64,000 bases of DNA, from assembly GCA_022605955.1 (NCBI GenBank), contig JAKCOZ010000020.1:7677001-7741000 (forward strand), written 5' to 3'. Both the position numbers and the translations under genes were made by a program. The notes under the pieces are model-generated. The model was not told where the DNA came from. It searched no databases and saw nothing but the letters and a program-made list of their open reading frames with translations. Position 1 is the stretch's first letter. Every line of letters starts with the position of its first letter. Source of the DNA: Rallus limicola. Lineage: Eukaryota; Chordata; Aves; Gruiformes; Rallidae. Below, one piece after another: positions 1 through 12,496 of this stretch.

Positions 1-1077
1 CCTACAGCAGATACTGCTAATAAAACAAAAAACCAACCCCCGCCAGTGTCTGTTGCTCCCGTACAAAAGAGGAAACACACAAAGAAATCAGTTCGTGTAG
101 TGAAGGATGATGATGATGAAGCAGGGCCATCTGGAGCATCTCAGGATGGAGCAGGGCCATCTAAGGCATCTCAGGCAGAGGCAGAACCAGAGATTGTCAC
201 ACGATCCCTGACCCTGAGTGAGCTGCGTGAGGTTCGAAAAGATTTCAGCCGCCGCCCAGGTGAGCACATCATCACCTGGTTGCTCCGATGCTGGGATCAA
301 GGGGCCAGTAGTCTGGAATTAGATGGCAGGGAGGCCAAGCAGTTGGGATCCCTAGCTAGAGAAGGAGGCATTGACAAGGAAATTGGGAAAAAGCCAGAAA
401 TCCTCAGCCTCTGGAGGCGACTACTGTCAAGTGTGGAGGAAAGGTATCCCATAAAGGAATATATTACATGTCACTCACCCAAGTGTAACAGCATAGAGGC
501 AGTTATCCAGTACCTGAGAGAATTAGCTGTACGGGAGATCATTTATTATGATCTGGACAATACACAGAATCCCTCTGATCCTGATGAAGTTATATGCACC
601 CCAGATATGTGGCGTAAGGTTGTACGAAGTGCACCAGCAGGGCACACCAATTCACTAGCATCAATAGACTGGGAGGATGCATATCCACCAACTGTAGAAC
701 AAGTGTCCTGGCGACTCCGGAAATATGAGGACAATGTTTCCCACTCTATGATCGCAGCGGTAGAGAAACTGGTCAAACGATTTGACCAACATATGTGCAA
801 CTCCCAACCCCTATGGGGCAATGTTGCAGCTACTAGGAGAAAGCGTCCATCATCCCAGAAGGGAGGATACAGAAGGTACACACCACGAGACACGGTGCGA
901 GGGCAGCTGTGGTCTTACCTGCGTGACCATGGTGAGGACATGAGGAAGTGGCATATGCAGCCCACCTCAGCCCTCCAGGCACGAGTAGATGAGCTTCGAG
1001 GTAAAAGAATCGCACAACGCAATGTTGTCAGGAAGAAGGCTGCACCAGTGAGCAGCCAATACGATCAGCAACAATAG
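1..1077 (+). CDS. ERV Gag polyprotein, 5'-partial
   Basis: The frame is open from the first base of the window to an amber stop at 1075-1077, about 358 codons, with no ATG near the left edge, so the true start lies upstream. The N-terminal part is acidic and Ser/Gly/Pro-rich, with a run of Asp and two GPS-type repeats near residues 30-50, like a matrix/linker region. Residues from about 75 to 260 form a helix-rich capsid-like block with many Trp and Leu-Arg pairs. The C-terminal 100 residues are Arg/Lys-rich and could bind RNA, but no CCHC zinc knuckle is present. Similar Gag proteins are common in bird genomes. The uninterrupted frame suggests a fairly young insertion. Host expression is unknown. 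Confidence 0.8.
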   Translation, partial: PTADTANKTKNQPPPVSVAPVQKRKHTKKSVRVVKDDDDEAGPSGASQDGAGPSKASQAEAEPEIVTRSLTLSELREVRKDFSRRPGEHIITWLLRCWDQGASSLELDGREAKQLGSLAREGGIDKEIGKKPEILSLWRRLLSSVEERYPIKEYITCHSPKCNSIEAVIQYLRELAVREIIYYDLDNTQNPSDPDEVICTPDMWRKVVRSAPAGHTNSLASIDWEDAYPPTVEQVSWRLRKYEDNVSHSMIAAVEKLVKRFDQHMCNSQPLWGNVAATRRKRPSSQKGGYRRYTPRDTVRGQLWSYLRDHGEDMRKWHMQPTSALQARVDELRGKRIAQRNVVRKKAAPVSSQYDQQQ

Positions 1078-2079
1078 AGGGGCCCTGCCTCCAGCCAGGT
1101 GGAGGAGAGGGATAACCGTGTTTATTGGACTGTGTGGATCAGATGGCCTGGCATGTCAGACCCACAAGAGTACAAGGCTCTGGTGGATACTGGTGCCCAG
1201 TGTACGATAATGCCATCGAATCATGTAGGGACAGAACCTGTCAGCATTTCTGGAGTGACAGGTGGATCCCAACAATTGACTGTGTTAGAGGCTGAAGTGA
1301 GCTTAACTGGGAAGGACTGGGAGAAACACCCAATTGTGACTGGCCCAGAAGCTCCATGCATTTTAGGTATAGATTACCTCCGTAGAGGTTATTTTAAGGA
1401 CCCAAAAGGGTACCGGTGGGCTTTTGGAATAGCTGCTTTGGAGACAGAAGGCACTGAGCAATTGCGTGCCTTGCCTGGACTCTCTGATGATCCTTCTGTT
1501 GTGGGGTTATTGAAGGTTGAAGAACAGCAGGTGCCAATTGCTACAACGACGGTGCACAGGAGACAATACCGTACTAACAGGGATTCCCTGATCCCCATCC
1601 ATAAGCTGATTCGTCAACTAGAGAATCAAGGGGTGATCAGCCGAACCCGCTCACCCTTTAACAGTCCCATATGGCCAGTGCGGAAGTCCGATGGAGAGTG
1701 GAGGCTGACAGTGGATTATCGTGGCCTAAACGAAGTCACTCCAGGTATGAGTGCTGCTGTACCAGACATGCTGGAACTGCAGTATGAATTGGAGTCAAAG
1801 GCAGCCAAGTGGTATGCCACAATTGACATTGCAAATGCTTTCTTCTCAATACCACTGGCGCCAGAGTGCAGGCCACAATTTGCTTTCACTTGGAGGGGCA
1901 TCCAATACACGTGGAATCGTCTGCCCCAGGGGTGGAAACACAGCCCCACCATTTGCCATGGACTAATCCAGACCACACTGGAAAAGGGTGAAGCCCCAGA
2001 GCACCTGCAGTATATTGATGACATCATTGTATGGGGCAATACAGCAGAAGCCACTGAAGGAAAAGGTGAATTAACCTGA
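1078..2079 (+). pseudogene. ERV protease and truncated reverse transcriptase (pro-pol)
   Basis: The frame continues directly from Gag past the amber codon at 1075-1077 and stays open to a TGA at 2077-2079. The first 120 codons contain the aspartic protease signature VDTGAQ at about 1183-1200, followed by a GIDYL-type segment near 1363-1380. Reverse transcriptase follows: the VDYRGLNE block near 1711-1735, the motif A Asp in TIDIANAFF near 1820-1845, LPQGWK near 1921-1938 and the catalytic YIDD near 2011-2025. The frame then diverges and ends, so RT thumb, RNase H and integrase are missing and the product cannot be a working polymerase. There is no pol ATG, so expression would need read-through of the Gag stop. 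Confidence 0.85.
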
Positions 2080-3584
2080 GCTTCCCTGTTGTACCTCTGT
2101 TTTTTATAGCTGAGAGCACCATACTTCTTCCAAGACAAGACTCCTAGGGATGCCCAACTTCAGATGCAAAGGGAGAGTACATATTACAAATGTTGTAAGA
2201 TACTCCATCTCTGGAAGCCAATACAAAGAAGTTCTTGTGCTCACAGAATTGCAGGATTGAGCCTTACAGACAAGTAGGATAGTGCAGTACCTGGAATAGC
2301 TCTGGTGATTTTCAGTTTGCTGTAGCAAAAGGGGACAGCAGGTCTTAAGTGGCAGATGAAGTTCTTGTAATATAGCAAATGTCATTTTATCAAGGAAAAC
2401 TAGAAACTGAGAGAAGTTACTGAAATGGTTTCATATGTGAATGTATCTGCTCTCCACATTTCCCTCTGCTCCCCCATAGGAGCAGGGAAAACCTGGAAAT
2501 CTTCTCTGTGGAAACCACTCACTAATTTACCTGGGCTTATCCCCATGTAAAGTACAAGATCCAGAACCCTGAAGAAGGTTGTGAATTGTGTCCCAGTTCT
2601 ATGCTGTTCATGAAAGCTGGGGTGAGTTTGCTTCTCTACAGGCCAGCTGTCAGGAGGGAGAGCCAGCTGGATGGAGAAATCCTGAGCTAGTGGGAACCTG
2701 ATGTCCCACATGTCAAAATTCTGAACCTCATCAGGTTACACAGAAAAACCAGTTTCTGACTATACTTTTATGATTACATTTTTTTTTCTCCTTACAATGT
2801 ACACTTGATCCCCCCACCCTCCCCTCTAATTGTATATAACAGAGAGAGGAAAGTAACGATGTTTTGTCTATACAGACCAGCAACCAGCTTCTTCTTGAAA
2901 GCTCCAGTTAAGAATTAAGTAATTTCTTAAATCCACTGCCCTGGCTCAAAAATCATTTACACCAAGATTCCTGGATATAATTTATCTAGTAAAAAGAAAA
3001 TATTAAAAACATAAACACCTCAAAGGTGCATGTAAGCAAAGCCTCCCTTTGTGTGCTCTCCGAGGGTTTGCCCCCCCCACCACACACACGTGCACACACA
3101 CCCCCCGCCGTAAGAGATCCATTTTATAGATTCAAGGACAGCTCTCTCCAAGAGAAGAAGAGACGTTGCCAAGATACCAGATGCGGTTCCATTCAAGACC
3201 ACTCATAGGAGCAATTCAAGATGAAATCAAATTAGATGTGTTGGTTATACATAGCGCAGCCTGCTCGGGATACTAAATGACAGAGTTTGCCAATAATTAA
3301 GTGAAATCTCAGAGATGATGAGTCCCCAGAGCTCTCTAGGTTATGTTGGTCTAATTCTAAGTGTCATCATTATAGCAGCAGAGCAAAATACTCTGCATAG
3401 GCCACAGAGCTGGAATTTTTACTGTGGATATTAGCTTTTCATAGCCAATGCTACAGGGCAGTACTGAGCTTCATTACATGTCTGCTGGTATTACACTTGC
3501 TTAACCTTTCCCTGTTATAAAGCTCCTGAAACCTGACTCCCACTTAATAATTGATAGTTAGCACTTACTATCCATAGCAGTATT
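2080..3584. other. Non-coding stretch after the ERV break
   Basis: Nothing retroviral or genic is visible after the pol frame ends. A low-complexity patch of C runs and CA repeats lies at about 3070-3110. Confidence 0.5.
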
Positions 3585-3725
3585 CATATTCAAAGCACTT
3601 TAGGAAGGGCTCATTAATCTCTCTGAACCCCCACCCCCCTCCCCCCCGCCTTGAGGTGTCCAGCACAATTACCCTTATTTTGCAGAAAGGGAAACTGAGG
3701 CAGAAAGGCTGCAACAGCCTGGGGC
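3585..3725 (+). repeat. MIR-like/CORE-SINE remnant
   Basis: The stretch contains AAGCACTTT at the left and, near 3675-3705, the 'TTTTGCAGA..GGGAAACTGAGGCAGAAAG' pattern of the old tetrapod MIR/CORE-SINE family, interrupted by a C-rich expansion at 3630-3650. It is diverged and was called from memory of the consensus only. Confidence 0.45.
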
Positions 3726-4478
3726 TGGAGGACCGTGGTACAGCTGGCTCAGGTGCTTCACCATGGGAGAGCTGGCTGAGCTCCTCATGTTAGGGAGCAG
3801 ATTGTTCTCAAATCCCATGTGGGAACAGGGTACAAGTATTCCTCAGGCCTGGAGAACCTGTGCAGGGAGCTGCTGAGCATTCCCCTTCCCTGCAGGCAGC
3901 AAGGAGCAAAAGCAGCTTGGAGCAGAGTGCTGCAGCCTGGCCGAGCCCCTCTGCGAGTCTGCCCAGGGAGCAGAGGGGACCCACTTTGCACAAGGATTTG
4001 GAGCACAAGACAGGCCACGATCAAACTCAAATGTTTGTAAAACATACTCCCAAAGAGGCCACCCTCCACGGGCATGTCTCAGTAGGACTGAGCCATGATG
4101 GAATTGGGTCACTAGGAGTTCTGGTGTTTTAATGCTGCCCATTTTGTTATTACCCCTTGCTCTGGTCCAAGAAAACTGACCATTACAGCCATGGTCAGAG
4201 GGATAATGACTGTTTCCAGCTTTGCAGGCATTCCTTTCAGATCCCTTGGAGTTGAAAATGTTGCACTGAATTTGTGATTCTAGAGGATCAGTGGCTGAAC
4301 AGAAACACCCCTGAAAAACAGGAGCTGTTTTAAAAAGAAATAACCTAAATATTGAAAATAAATAAGTCAGTGGAGGGTAGATATAAAAAGTAGTCTGAAA
4401 CTAAGACTTCCAGGAAGGGCTTGCTCAAAAATTATCATTTGTTATGTACAAAGAGAGGGAACCTATAGCAGCACACAC

Positions 4479-5055
4479 TGCGCTGGTTCTGGCTGGGGTA
4501 GAGTTAATTTTCTTGGTTAATTAGCTGGCATGGGGCTGTCGTTTGGATTTGTGCTGGAAACACTGTTGATAATAGAAGTTTTCATTCCTGCTGAGCAGGG
4601 CTTACACAGAGCCAAGGGCTTTGCTGCTCCTCACCCCACCCAACCAGTGAGGAGGCTGGGGGTGCACAAGGAGCTGAAGGGGACACAGCAGGGCCAGCTG
4701 ACCCCAAATGACCAAAGGTATATTCCACACCATATGGTGTAATACTCAGCCTGGGGGAAGAGGAAGGAGGGGCGACAGGACATTTGGGGTGACAGCATTT
4801 GTCTCCCCACGTCACCGTCGCAAGTGCTGGAGCCTTCCTGTCCTGGGGATGGCTGAACTCCTGCCTGCCATGGGAAGGGAGGAAAGGAATTCTTTGTCTT
4901 GCTTTGCCTACACACACAGCTTTTGCTTTACCTGTTGAACTGTCTCTATCTCAACCTGTGAGCTTTTTCCCTCTTACCCTTCCAATTCTCTCCCCCACCC
5001 CACCGTAGGGGAATGAGCAAGTGGCTGTGTGGGGCCAAGTTGCCAGCTGGGGACA
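4479..5055 (+). mobile_element. ERV-L-type LTR, solo or separated 3' LTR
   Basis: A TG...CA-bounded block of about 577 bp matches the widespread avian ERV LTR that opens with a GCTGGTTCTGGCTGGG-type motif. It carries GAGTTAATTTTCTT, the TTACACAGAGCCAAG block, the CACCATATGGTGT block and a TGAACTGTCTCTATCTCAACC block near its 3' end. It has the same orientation as the ERV fragment 2.4 kb upstream, but unrelated DNA lies between. I could not find matching 5-bp target duplications (CACAC before, CCCAA after), so either the ends are eroded or the two parts have different histories. As I recall the family consensus, a short AT-rich TATA segment expected near 4750 is missing here. Confidence 0.75.
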
Positions 5056-8000
5056 CCCAAGAAGGCAAAACCTGCACCCTGTTAGCCCCAGGCTGTAGTA
5101 TTAAAGGTGGCAGGGTAGGACCAAATCCTGATTCAACAGTGCCGCAGTACCTCTCTTGGCCCCATTTGGCCCTGGTTGCAGACGCTTCTTCGATCTCCCT
5201 GCGAATGACGTCTGCAGCCCTGGCCATCCTCCCGCTGGCACCACACTCATGCTTGAGAAGGGCTGCAGAGCTCGGCTTGCCATCAGCTCTGCGCCGTGCT
5301 CCTGACAGATTGACAGTGCAAAGGGAGCTGGGTTTATTCACAATGGAAAACAGCGTCCTCAAGATGACTAGGAGGAAGATATAAAATTTATAGAAGGTTC
5401 TGATAAAGATCTTGGATAGATATGTTCATATTGCTAAAAGATTCAAACCTAAGAGGCTTTTAATTAAAGACTGGGGCACTCAGAGCTATCTTACCAAAGA
5501 GGTAATAAAATTATTGACTAAATCACTAACAAAGGCAACTGAAGCAAGGAGTTTAAATGATTTCCAGAGACTGTTCTCCAAGTGAAGGTTGTAGTGAGAG
5601 AGCCAGCAGTGCAATTAAACCAAATGAGGTCAAGCATGTTGGGCCTTAAGGCCTCTGCCTGCTCCTCAGATTTCTTTTGTTCTTATAATTCAATTATAAA
5701 GACCCCCCCTCAAGAACCATTTAACTGTCTCGTAAAGCAGTTTGTAAACTTTTTTATTTTTCTGTAAATTGTCTCCTAAAAGTGGCTTTCAGCATTTCAG
5801 GCCTGTGGACTGTATGTGGGCTTCACAGTGCCTTTTGTTCTCATTTGTGTGTTGCACACACATGGGTGTTCATGTGGGACAGAGCTCTCCTGTAGCATCC
5901 TCAGCCCACGCACACCATCCGTGGCTGGAGGTGGCAGCTGATAATAACTATCTAATGGAGAGATAGAGCAACTGTGCTCGTCCTGTCCCTCATTCTCTCT
6001 TGCTCCATCCCCACCTTTCTCAAGTTTTCTTTATCCCATTTCACTGTGTGGCAGAAAGAGGGAACTTCTGTGTGTGCACCTAATTTCCTGCCCACTGAAT
6101 CACGTATCCCAAGTCATACCATCATAAATGAGCAGGAAAGTCTGCTGGCCAGCAGATGCCTATGTAGATCCGTTCACATATCATGAAACATTTTTAAGGT
6201 ATAGGGACTTTTTTCCTTTTTACCATTTGGTAAAAAGTAGGAAAATATTTGTAAAACAGGGTCAGGTGGAAGTTAGGTGGCTTCCAAACACTAAACTTTG
6301 GAGACTGCAGTCTTGCTGTTCACAGTGTCCTCTGACCATATGGGAAGCTCCCATAGTTTGGACAAGTTGTAGGACTGGGTCTCATGGTACAATTTTTCCT
6401 GTGTAGAGGCAAAACCCAGTAATTTACTCCTTTCAGGAAAGCGAGCATTTGAAGAATGAAACCATTCCTGATCTACAATGTTATTTAAGTACCTATGAGA
6501 TGGGAAAAGGATAGAAGTCCAGAAGGGATTAAAAATTTCTAAGCAGTTTAAGCACAAAACTCCTGTTCTGATCATGGCTTTAGAGGCTTAAATAACTCCA
6601 GGGTCTTGCATTCCTGTCTGCATCAGGAGGAGCCTTGATACTTCTGTATATTGAACCCAGGGGAGCTGTCTTCAAATGAGCCAGAAGTGAGTTGAAACCT
6701 CATACATAGAAACGTTCCCTGTTCAAAATGCAGACCCACGAGTGGCAGCATCCTTTCTGTCCCGTCAATTCCAGGTGACAGATCTTTGTTTGGAGATGAA
6801 TTGAATGCCAGAAGAGATTGTTGTAGCAGGAAGAGATTTTTTTCTTCTTCCCTATTTCTATTTAATTACAGCTAAGACAATTTGGTTGAGACATTGGAAG
6901 CACGTCTGACAGCTCTACTTTCTCAGGAAGAAAAGAGGAAGCAAATGTCTCTCAGGTCCTGCAGATGCTGTGATCTGTTCCCTGACTGAGTCTCAACAGG
7001 AGCTGGGCAGCTCAGCGGTCTGAAATCCATCAGCCTCTGCTCTGCAGGTCCTCACAGATTTGCCAGCCTCCATTCCCTTAACTGTACAAGAGCAGGGCTT
7101 AATGGGGTGACTCCTCATTTCCTGGAGAGAGGAACACTTACCCTGTTAGCCACACTACCAAAATGACCACGGGTGTCAGACATGAACTCAGAACTCACTC
7201 TGCGCCTGATCCCTCTTACAAGGTTAACATCTTCCTTCTCAGTTCATTAAAATCTTGTGCCTCCTTCCCCAAAGGAAAGAAATGTCAATACATGAAAGAG
7301 GAAGATAAGTTAATGCAACATTCAGGTTGCAGAGCTAGAGATTTTGGAAATGCTGAGGTAAGATGCCTGTATCAGTGCTAACTCAGCCACATTGCACACA
7401 GACGGTATAGCAGCCTTGTTTCATTGGTCACATGCACAGATTAATGCAATTACCTTTATTGAAATATATCCCAAAGTATTGCTTGTTGCTAATCTGTCAA
7501 ATTCTAGATGTGGTGGGTGACAGGACTGTGGCAGCAGCTATAAGCAGCCGTGTAGCACAATGCCCAGGACGGCTGTTCTCTTCAGTCATGGGACCTATAG
7601 ATTTACTCATGTGCATCTACACTAGCCGCAAGCCCGCTGGCACTTGCTGGATGGCACAGGAGATTTTAGCTGAGAAAGCGCTTTTATTACTGTAAAAAAT
7701 TAATGCAAAATGTCAAATATTTCACACCCAAGCCGATACTGGCAAAAAGCCAGAAATACTCTGGTTTCGCTTGGGGTGTGAATATATTTGATCATCTGTA
7801 ATTCAAAAGCTTTTATTTCAAAGGAAAGAGACAGTGTGTTGCAATAGACTTTGTAGTGATAAATATCAACTGTGCCACTTCTCTCCCAAAAGGGGTTTCC
7901 CACAGTTCTGTAGTAATATACAGTTCAAAAGGCCATACTGAGATTTATAGAGCTATATATTCAAAAAATGGCATACAAGTCGCTTTGCTCAGCTAAAGTG

Positions 8001-8361
8001 GATTTGACTTGCAGCCTTCACAGTTCTGCACGACTGAAAAAGCAGCCACAGGTCCTGGGTGCCAGCGGGCCTGAGTGATTAGTGAACATGTGGCAGTTGG
8101 GTCACTCAGATTTGTACAAGCAGTTAATCCAGCAAGTCCTCAGTTGTATAACTAGATATTCTGGAAGCTTTCAAAAGTATTTGGCCAGGAGATCTGGTCA
8201 GGTTGGAGTAAAAGGCCAGAAATTCAGAATCAAGAGAGTTAGAGTAGCTGATGGAAGCAGGCAATTTGGTCCTCTCCATGCATTTGTTATTTTCAACTGT
8301 GATTATGTTGTCCAAAGAGCATGTTTCTTCTTTTCTATTCAATCTCTGTTAATTCTGTTCC
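5056..8361. other. Intergenic, no gene recognised
   Basis: AT-rich DNA with only short chance reading frames. A more GC-rich patch at about 5130-5310 carries no recognisable coding motif. Confidence 0.5.
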
Positions 8362-8452
8362 TGTCTAGTCTATTCTATTCTATTCTACCCTACCCTACCC
8401 TACCCTACCCTACCCTACCCTACCCTACTCAAATCTACTCTACTCTACTCTC
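8362..8452 (+). repeat. Pentanucleotide microsatellite (TATTC / TACCC / TACTC)n
   Basis: About 18 units of a five-base repeat change from TATTC to TACCC and then TACTC units along the array. This shows stepwise mutation and expansion inside one tract. Confidence 0.9.
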
Positions 8453-11400
8453 CATTTAAAGCCTCATGCAAGTTCTACCCCACTCGTACAGCAATAGCTT
8501 TTGCTTGAATATCCATTCAATATCCCCAGATCCTGTCTCTGAAGACAGTTAGGAAATTTTCCACCGATTTTATTAGGGACACTGCTGTGCCCTTCATGAA
8601 GTGCATTCGTACCAAAGACTCATTCTATAATAATGTTAACAAGTGTGTTTGTGTTTGAAGCCTCTGGATGAAGCCTCTGTCTGTGAGCCGTGTCCCGAAG
8701 TCGCTGCCCAGTTTACACTCATTTGGAGATCAATGGCAGCAGCTTTGGTCGAGTAAGAAATGAACAAGGCATGCTGAAGCTGGCTTTATGTTGCATTGTT
8801 CCTAACCTGATACACTGCTCTGCATTTGAAAATGCAAACCTCTCATTTTCTTGCAAATATAAAACAAAAAAAGGTTTCACTACTTTAAAAGCATATGGAT
8901 ATTATAAAAATATTTCATTAAAATCCATTACTGACCTTAAAGCTATTCTTGCTCCTGCAAAGTTTAAATCTTTGCTAATGGCTTTTCTCCTATCAGCAAC
9001 TGCTATTTACAGAGTTGCTTTACACAGGATTCTGCAAAAATTGGGAAAATTAGAAAGAAAACAACTTTATAGACTTTCCTGCATTCTCAGCTTCACATAT
9101 AGCATATACATTGATCCATTAGTGTTCTGCATACCTTCTATTATTTAAGGATTTACCCTTACACATAAATGCAGTATCTGTCTGCATCATTTACAGACTT
9201 CCTATCCAATTTTAACTGTGCACCCCGAAGGGCCTTGAGGTGCAGGAATTTTGGGAGCCATGTGGAAATGTTAGATCTGTTAAATGGATTGGAATTACTG
9301 GCAGTAAGTTTCAATAGAAAATGTGTGAATTCAAGCATCTGTAAACAAAACATGCACCTAGATTTCCAGTCTGTAGATTTTTAGACATTGGAACAATATG
9401 TAGAAGAACAATAGAAGTTTTGTTATTTAAGAACTTCCCAAGAATTTCATACATAAAAGACAAGACATAAAACAGGACTGCAAAACATCTGACCCATGAG
9501 CTTGTGCAGCCTGCCAAGAACTTTCTTTGACCCATCGTAACACTCCAGTAAACAGACTTCTCTAGAGTGCCTTCTTCCACTTGCTGTGGTACACAGCTGG
9601 AATGATGCTGAGCCTGCTCAGCATTAGGACACATGGAGATTTACTAACAGACATTTAATTAACTTTAAAATCAAGAATGATTTTTCCTCTTGGTTACTTG
9701 TGGCAATAGTTCAGTTCTCCATGAGATAAATGCACAAGAGTGTAGTGAGTAGGTAGCTGGATAGCAGAAAGAATTGTCACCTATCACAGACTGAATGTGC
9801 CTGCAAGAAGCACATATGGAAATAGAGGGTGATTGCTCTCCTCAGTTTAGCACTTGTGAGACATGAGCCAGATTGCTGTAGCTAGTTCTGGACTCTGCAG
9901 TTTGAAAAGAGCAAAATGGGGATGGGGGCAGAAAGAGAGAGAGAGCTAAAGAAAAAAAGAGGTTTAGGAAACATGACCTGGGAGCAAAGGTTGAAAGAAC
10001 TGTCTTTGTTAAATTTAGAAATTTAGAAATGTAATGAGGGCTTCATTCCTGAGTACATGGATAGCACACTGAGCAGTGGAGCAAGTTAATGGGGAGGAGG
10101 TGGAATCCAAGGGAGGGACAGTTTTATACTATGCAAACAGTAATTTTCCAGGTCCAAGATAACTATTATTTCTATTATCCTGTTTCCCCCAACTCTTTTT
10201 CTCTCTCTGTTTGTGCAGGTAGGTGGGATATGGAAAATGTCTTCTCAAGAATCACCACTGATCATAGCTTACATAGAGCTCAGGTCATTGACAACTTGAG
10301 GATACATCCAGCCCTACATTTTTTGAAGTCTTTGAAAAATGCCCAGACAGAAGTACTTGTAATTCACAGGATGGGATATGTGGAAGAATCAAGTGAGGTT
10401 GGCAGAAAAGTTGCTGAATTTTTAGTACTAAAGTTGATATTTAAATTGTATTGGAGTTTCATGACCAAACCTAGCCCACCTAAAAGGAAAAGCTCAGTGA
10501 GACTAAGATTTGAATACATAGAGCTGCTGTTGCTTTTCCTCTCAAGAAAGAAGAGAAAAAGCAAAACCAAGTACACCCAAACTCCTCCCCTGAGCCTGAA
10601 TTTAGACAGAGTCCTTTATTTGATTTGCAGAAGATAAACACCACCTCCTATCTCTGTATATATATGTGCCTCCTGAAACTGGTGAGACCTTCGTGGCTTA
10701 CTAGTTGTCTTCCTGGAAGTGGCCTCAGCCTGCACAGACTACCCCAAAATAATTAGAAATGAACTAATCAGATATCCCCAGGTGATCTAGAATGAGCACC
10801 AGGCACAACAAATATAAATGCTAGTCATAGTTTCAGTATTAAAAATACTTCAGAAATTCAGAGGTTCTGAAAGTAGGTATCTTCCACCACAAATCTTTAT
10901 TGAAGTATTTTATGTTGACAATTAGCCAATTACTTGGGGGGCAGGGGAGGGGTGTGTGTGTGTTAAAGCTGTTTCACATCAGTTATAGAATTTCTCTACA
11001 GAGATATGGGGTAGGATAGGTAAATCAGCACAGCAAGACACCATTTCAGAGTGTCCAATGAGAAATGTTTCAGGTTGGTTTCTCTTTGGTAAACAAATAG
11101 TATTATTCTGAATATACCATGAATAACACAGTTACATTAATTTTTACTTTTTGTCTCTCAGGTTTGTTAACTTGGTTCTCTGGGTTATTTACAGTTTATA
11201 TGTGTAGGGCTTGATACACAGAAGAGCTGAGCATTGCCAATAGAGAGTGGGATGTGAAGCACTTCACAGTTTTCATCTTCATTTATTTTTGGATGTCACC
11301 ATCTTTCCATTTCACTTAAGATGGCATCCAGCAGAACTCCAATTCTTTTAGGGCTTTTGAGAAGCTTGCTGATGCTCCAGTGTCCTGTTTTCTAACATTA

Positions 11401-12496
11401 TAAATGAAGCCTGTCACAAAAACTCCAAAGCAATGAGACAGTTGATGCTCAAAACTGTGCTTAGAAAAAGACATTTTAGAGACACGCGTCACCCTCAAAA
11501 CCACAGTGAGCAATGCTTTGTCTGCAGTTGGCAGAAAAATGAGACTATTTTATGTGAGTGTCAGTGTTATGCCATTCCACCTCTAGATGCAGTCACATAC
11601 CCACTGGCTCAGCTGATCTATTCTGATTATTATGCCCTATCAGAATCATAGAGATGTATTTACAACACATGCATGCCACCAGTTGAAAGCATACACACTG
11701 TCAGGAATGAGCTGTAAAACAGCTATTGCCATAAAATTGAGCTTATTCCCACTCCTCCATAACAAAGACTGTTGGAGAAAGTACTTTCAAAAAGTAATCT
11801 GTCAATCAGCTCTACTTTCACAGTGACTCTGAACAGTTGAAGTCAGCAACTGAAGTAGAAAAGAAGTTTTACAAGTTACTTTACAAATGAAGTTTAGCAT
11901 TTTTATTCAGAATATCTTTGATTTCCAGAGCTGTCTTTATTAAAAGCCATTCAGACAAATACCAAAAACCTAACATTGCAGGATAAATCATATTGGGCAC
12001 AGATGAGTAAAGCAGAGGGATTAAACCAAATTTGCCACTGTTCCTGAGGATGAATCCTGGTCTGACTAAACTTGCGAGTAACAGGCCCCTGGATTTCAAT
12101 GAGATAATAATTTGATCCATGCGATTGCTTCTGTCTCTTTCTTTGATATTGCTGTAATTGCCTCTTCTCCTTTAATCCAAAACAACTGAGATAGAAAGGA
12201 AAAGCCACATATGTTTTTATAAGGAAAGGGTAATACATAACGTTAAAAAAATGCTGCATCAAAGGTGCAACCATTTAAAATGCAAAACAGAGACTAGAGA
12301 GGTGACAAATTCAAGTTCTTAGTGGTTTTTATTTAAGATCTTTCAAGTATTCATTTGCCAGGAATACTTGTTTAAATTTTTTAATGTATTCAGTTAGTCA
12401 TATTCAGTTCTCTTTTATGTCCACTTCTCATGAATCACTTGACAGATGGACTTCTACAAGCACATCCCTTTGGGGAAAGTAAATTTTAAGTCATAA
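8453..12496. other. Intergenic, no gene recognised
   Basis: AT-rich sequence. The longest frames (8690-9148 and 10089-10637, both +) have no domain signature. A stretch near 9975-10080 faintly resembles the internal part of an old CR1 LINE. A short GT run lies near 10950. Confidence 0.45.

Larger units (their letters stand above)
1..2079 (+). mobile_element. Endogenous retrovirus fragment (ERV-L-like), gag-pro-partial RT
   Basis: Internal part of an old retrovirus. Gag, a retroviral protease and the first part of reverse transcriptase follow each other in order on the + strand. The left end lies outside the window, since the Gag frame is open to base 1. The right end stops just after the RT YIDD motif. 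No RNase H, integrase, envelope or dUTPase sequence follows, so the copy is 3'-truncated or interrupted. The Gag type, lack of CCHC zinc knuckles, and Gag and Pol in one frame separated by a single amber codon fit an ERV-L (class III) element. Class assignment is from family knowledge and was not tested by search. Confidence 0.88.

Noticed and set aside
8690..9148. 152-codon + strand frame
   Set aside because: No domain, no ATG context of note, and composition like the surrounding intergenic DNA.
10089..10637. 182-codon + strand frame
   Set aside because: AT-rich and Lys-rich at the end, with no family resemblance, no CpG island and no splice or poly(A) context that makes it a gene.
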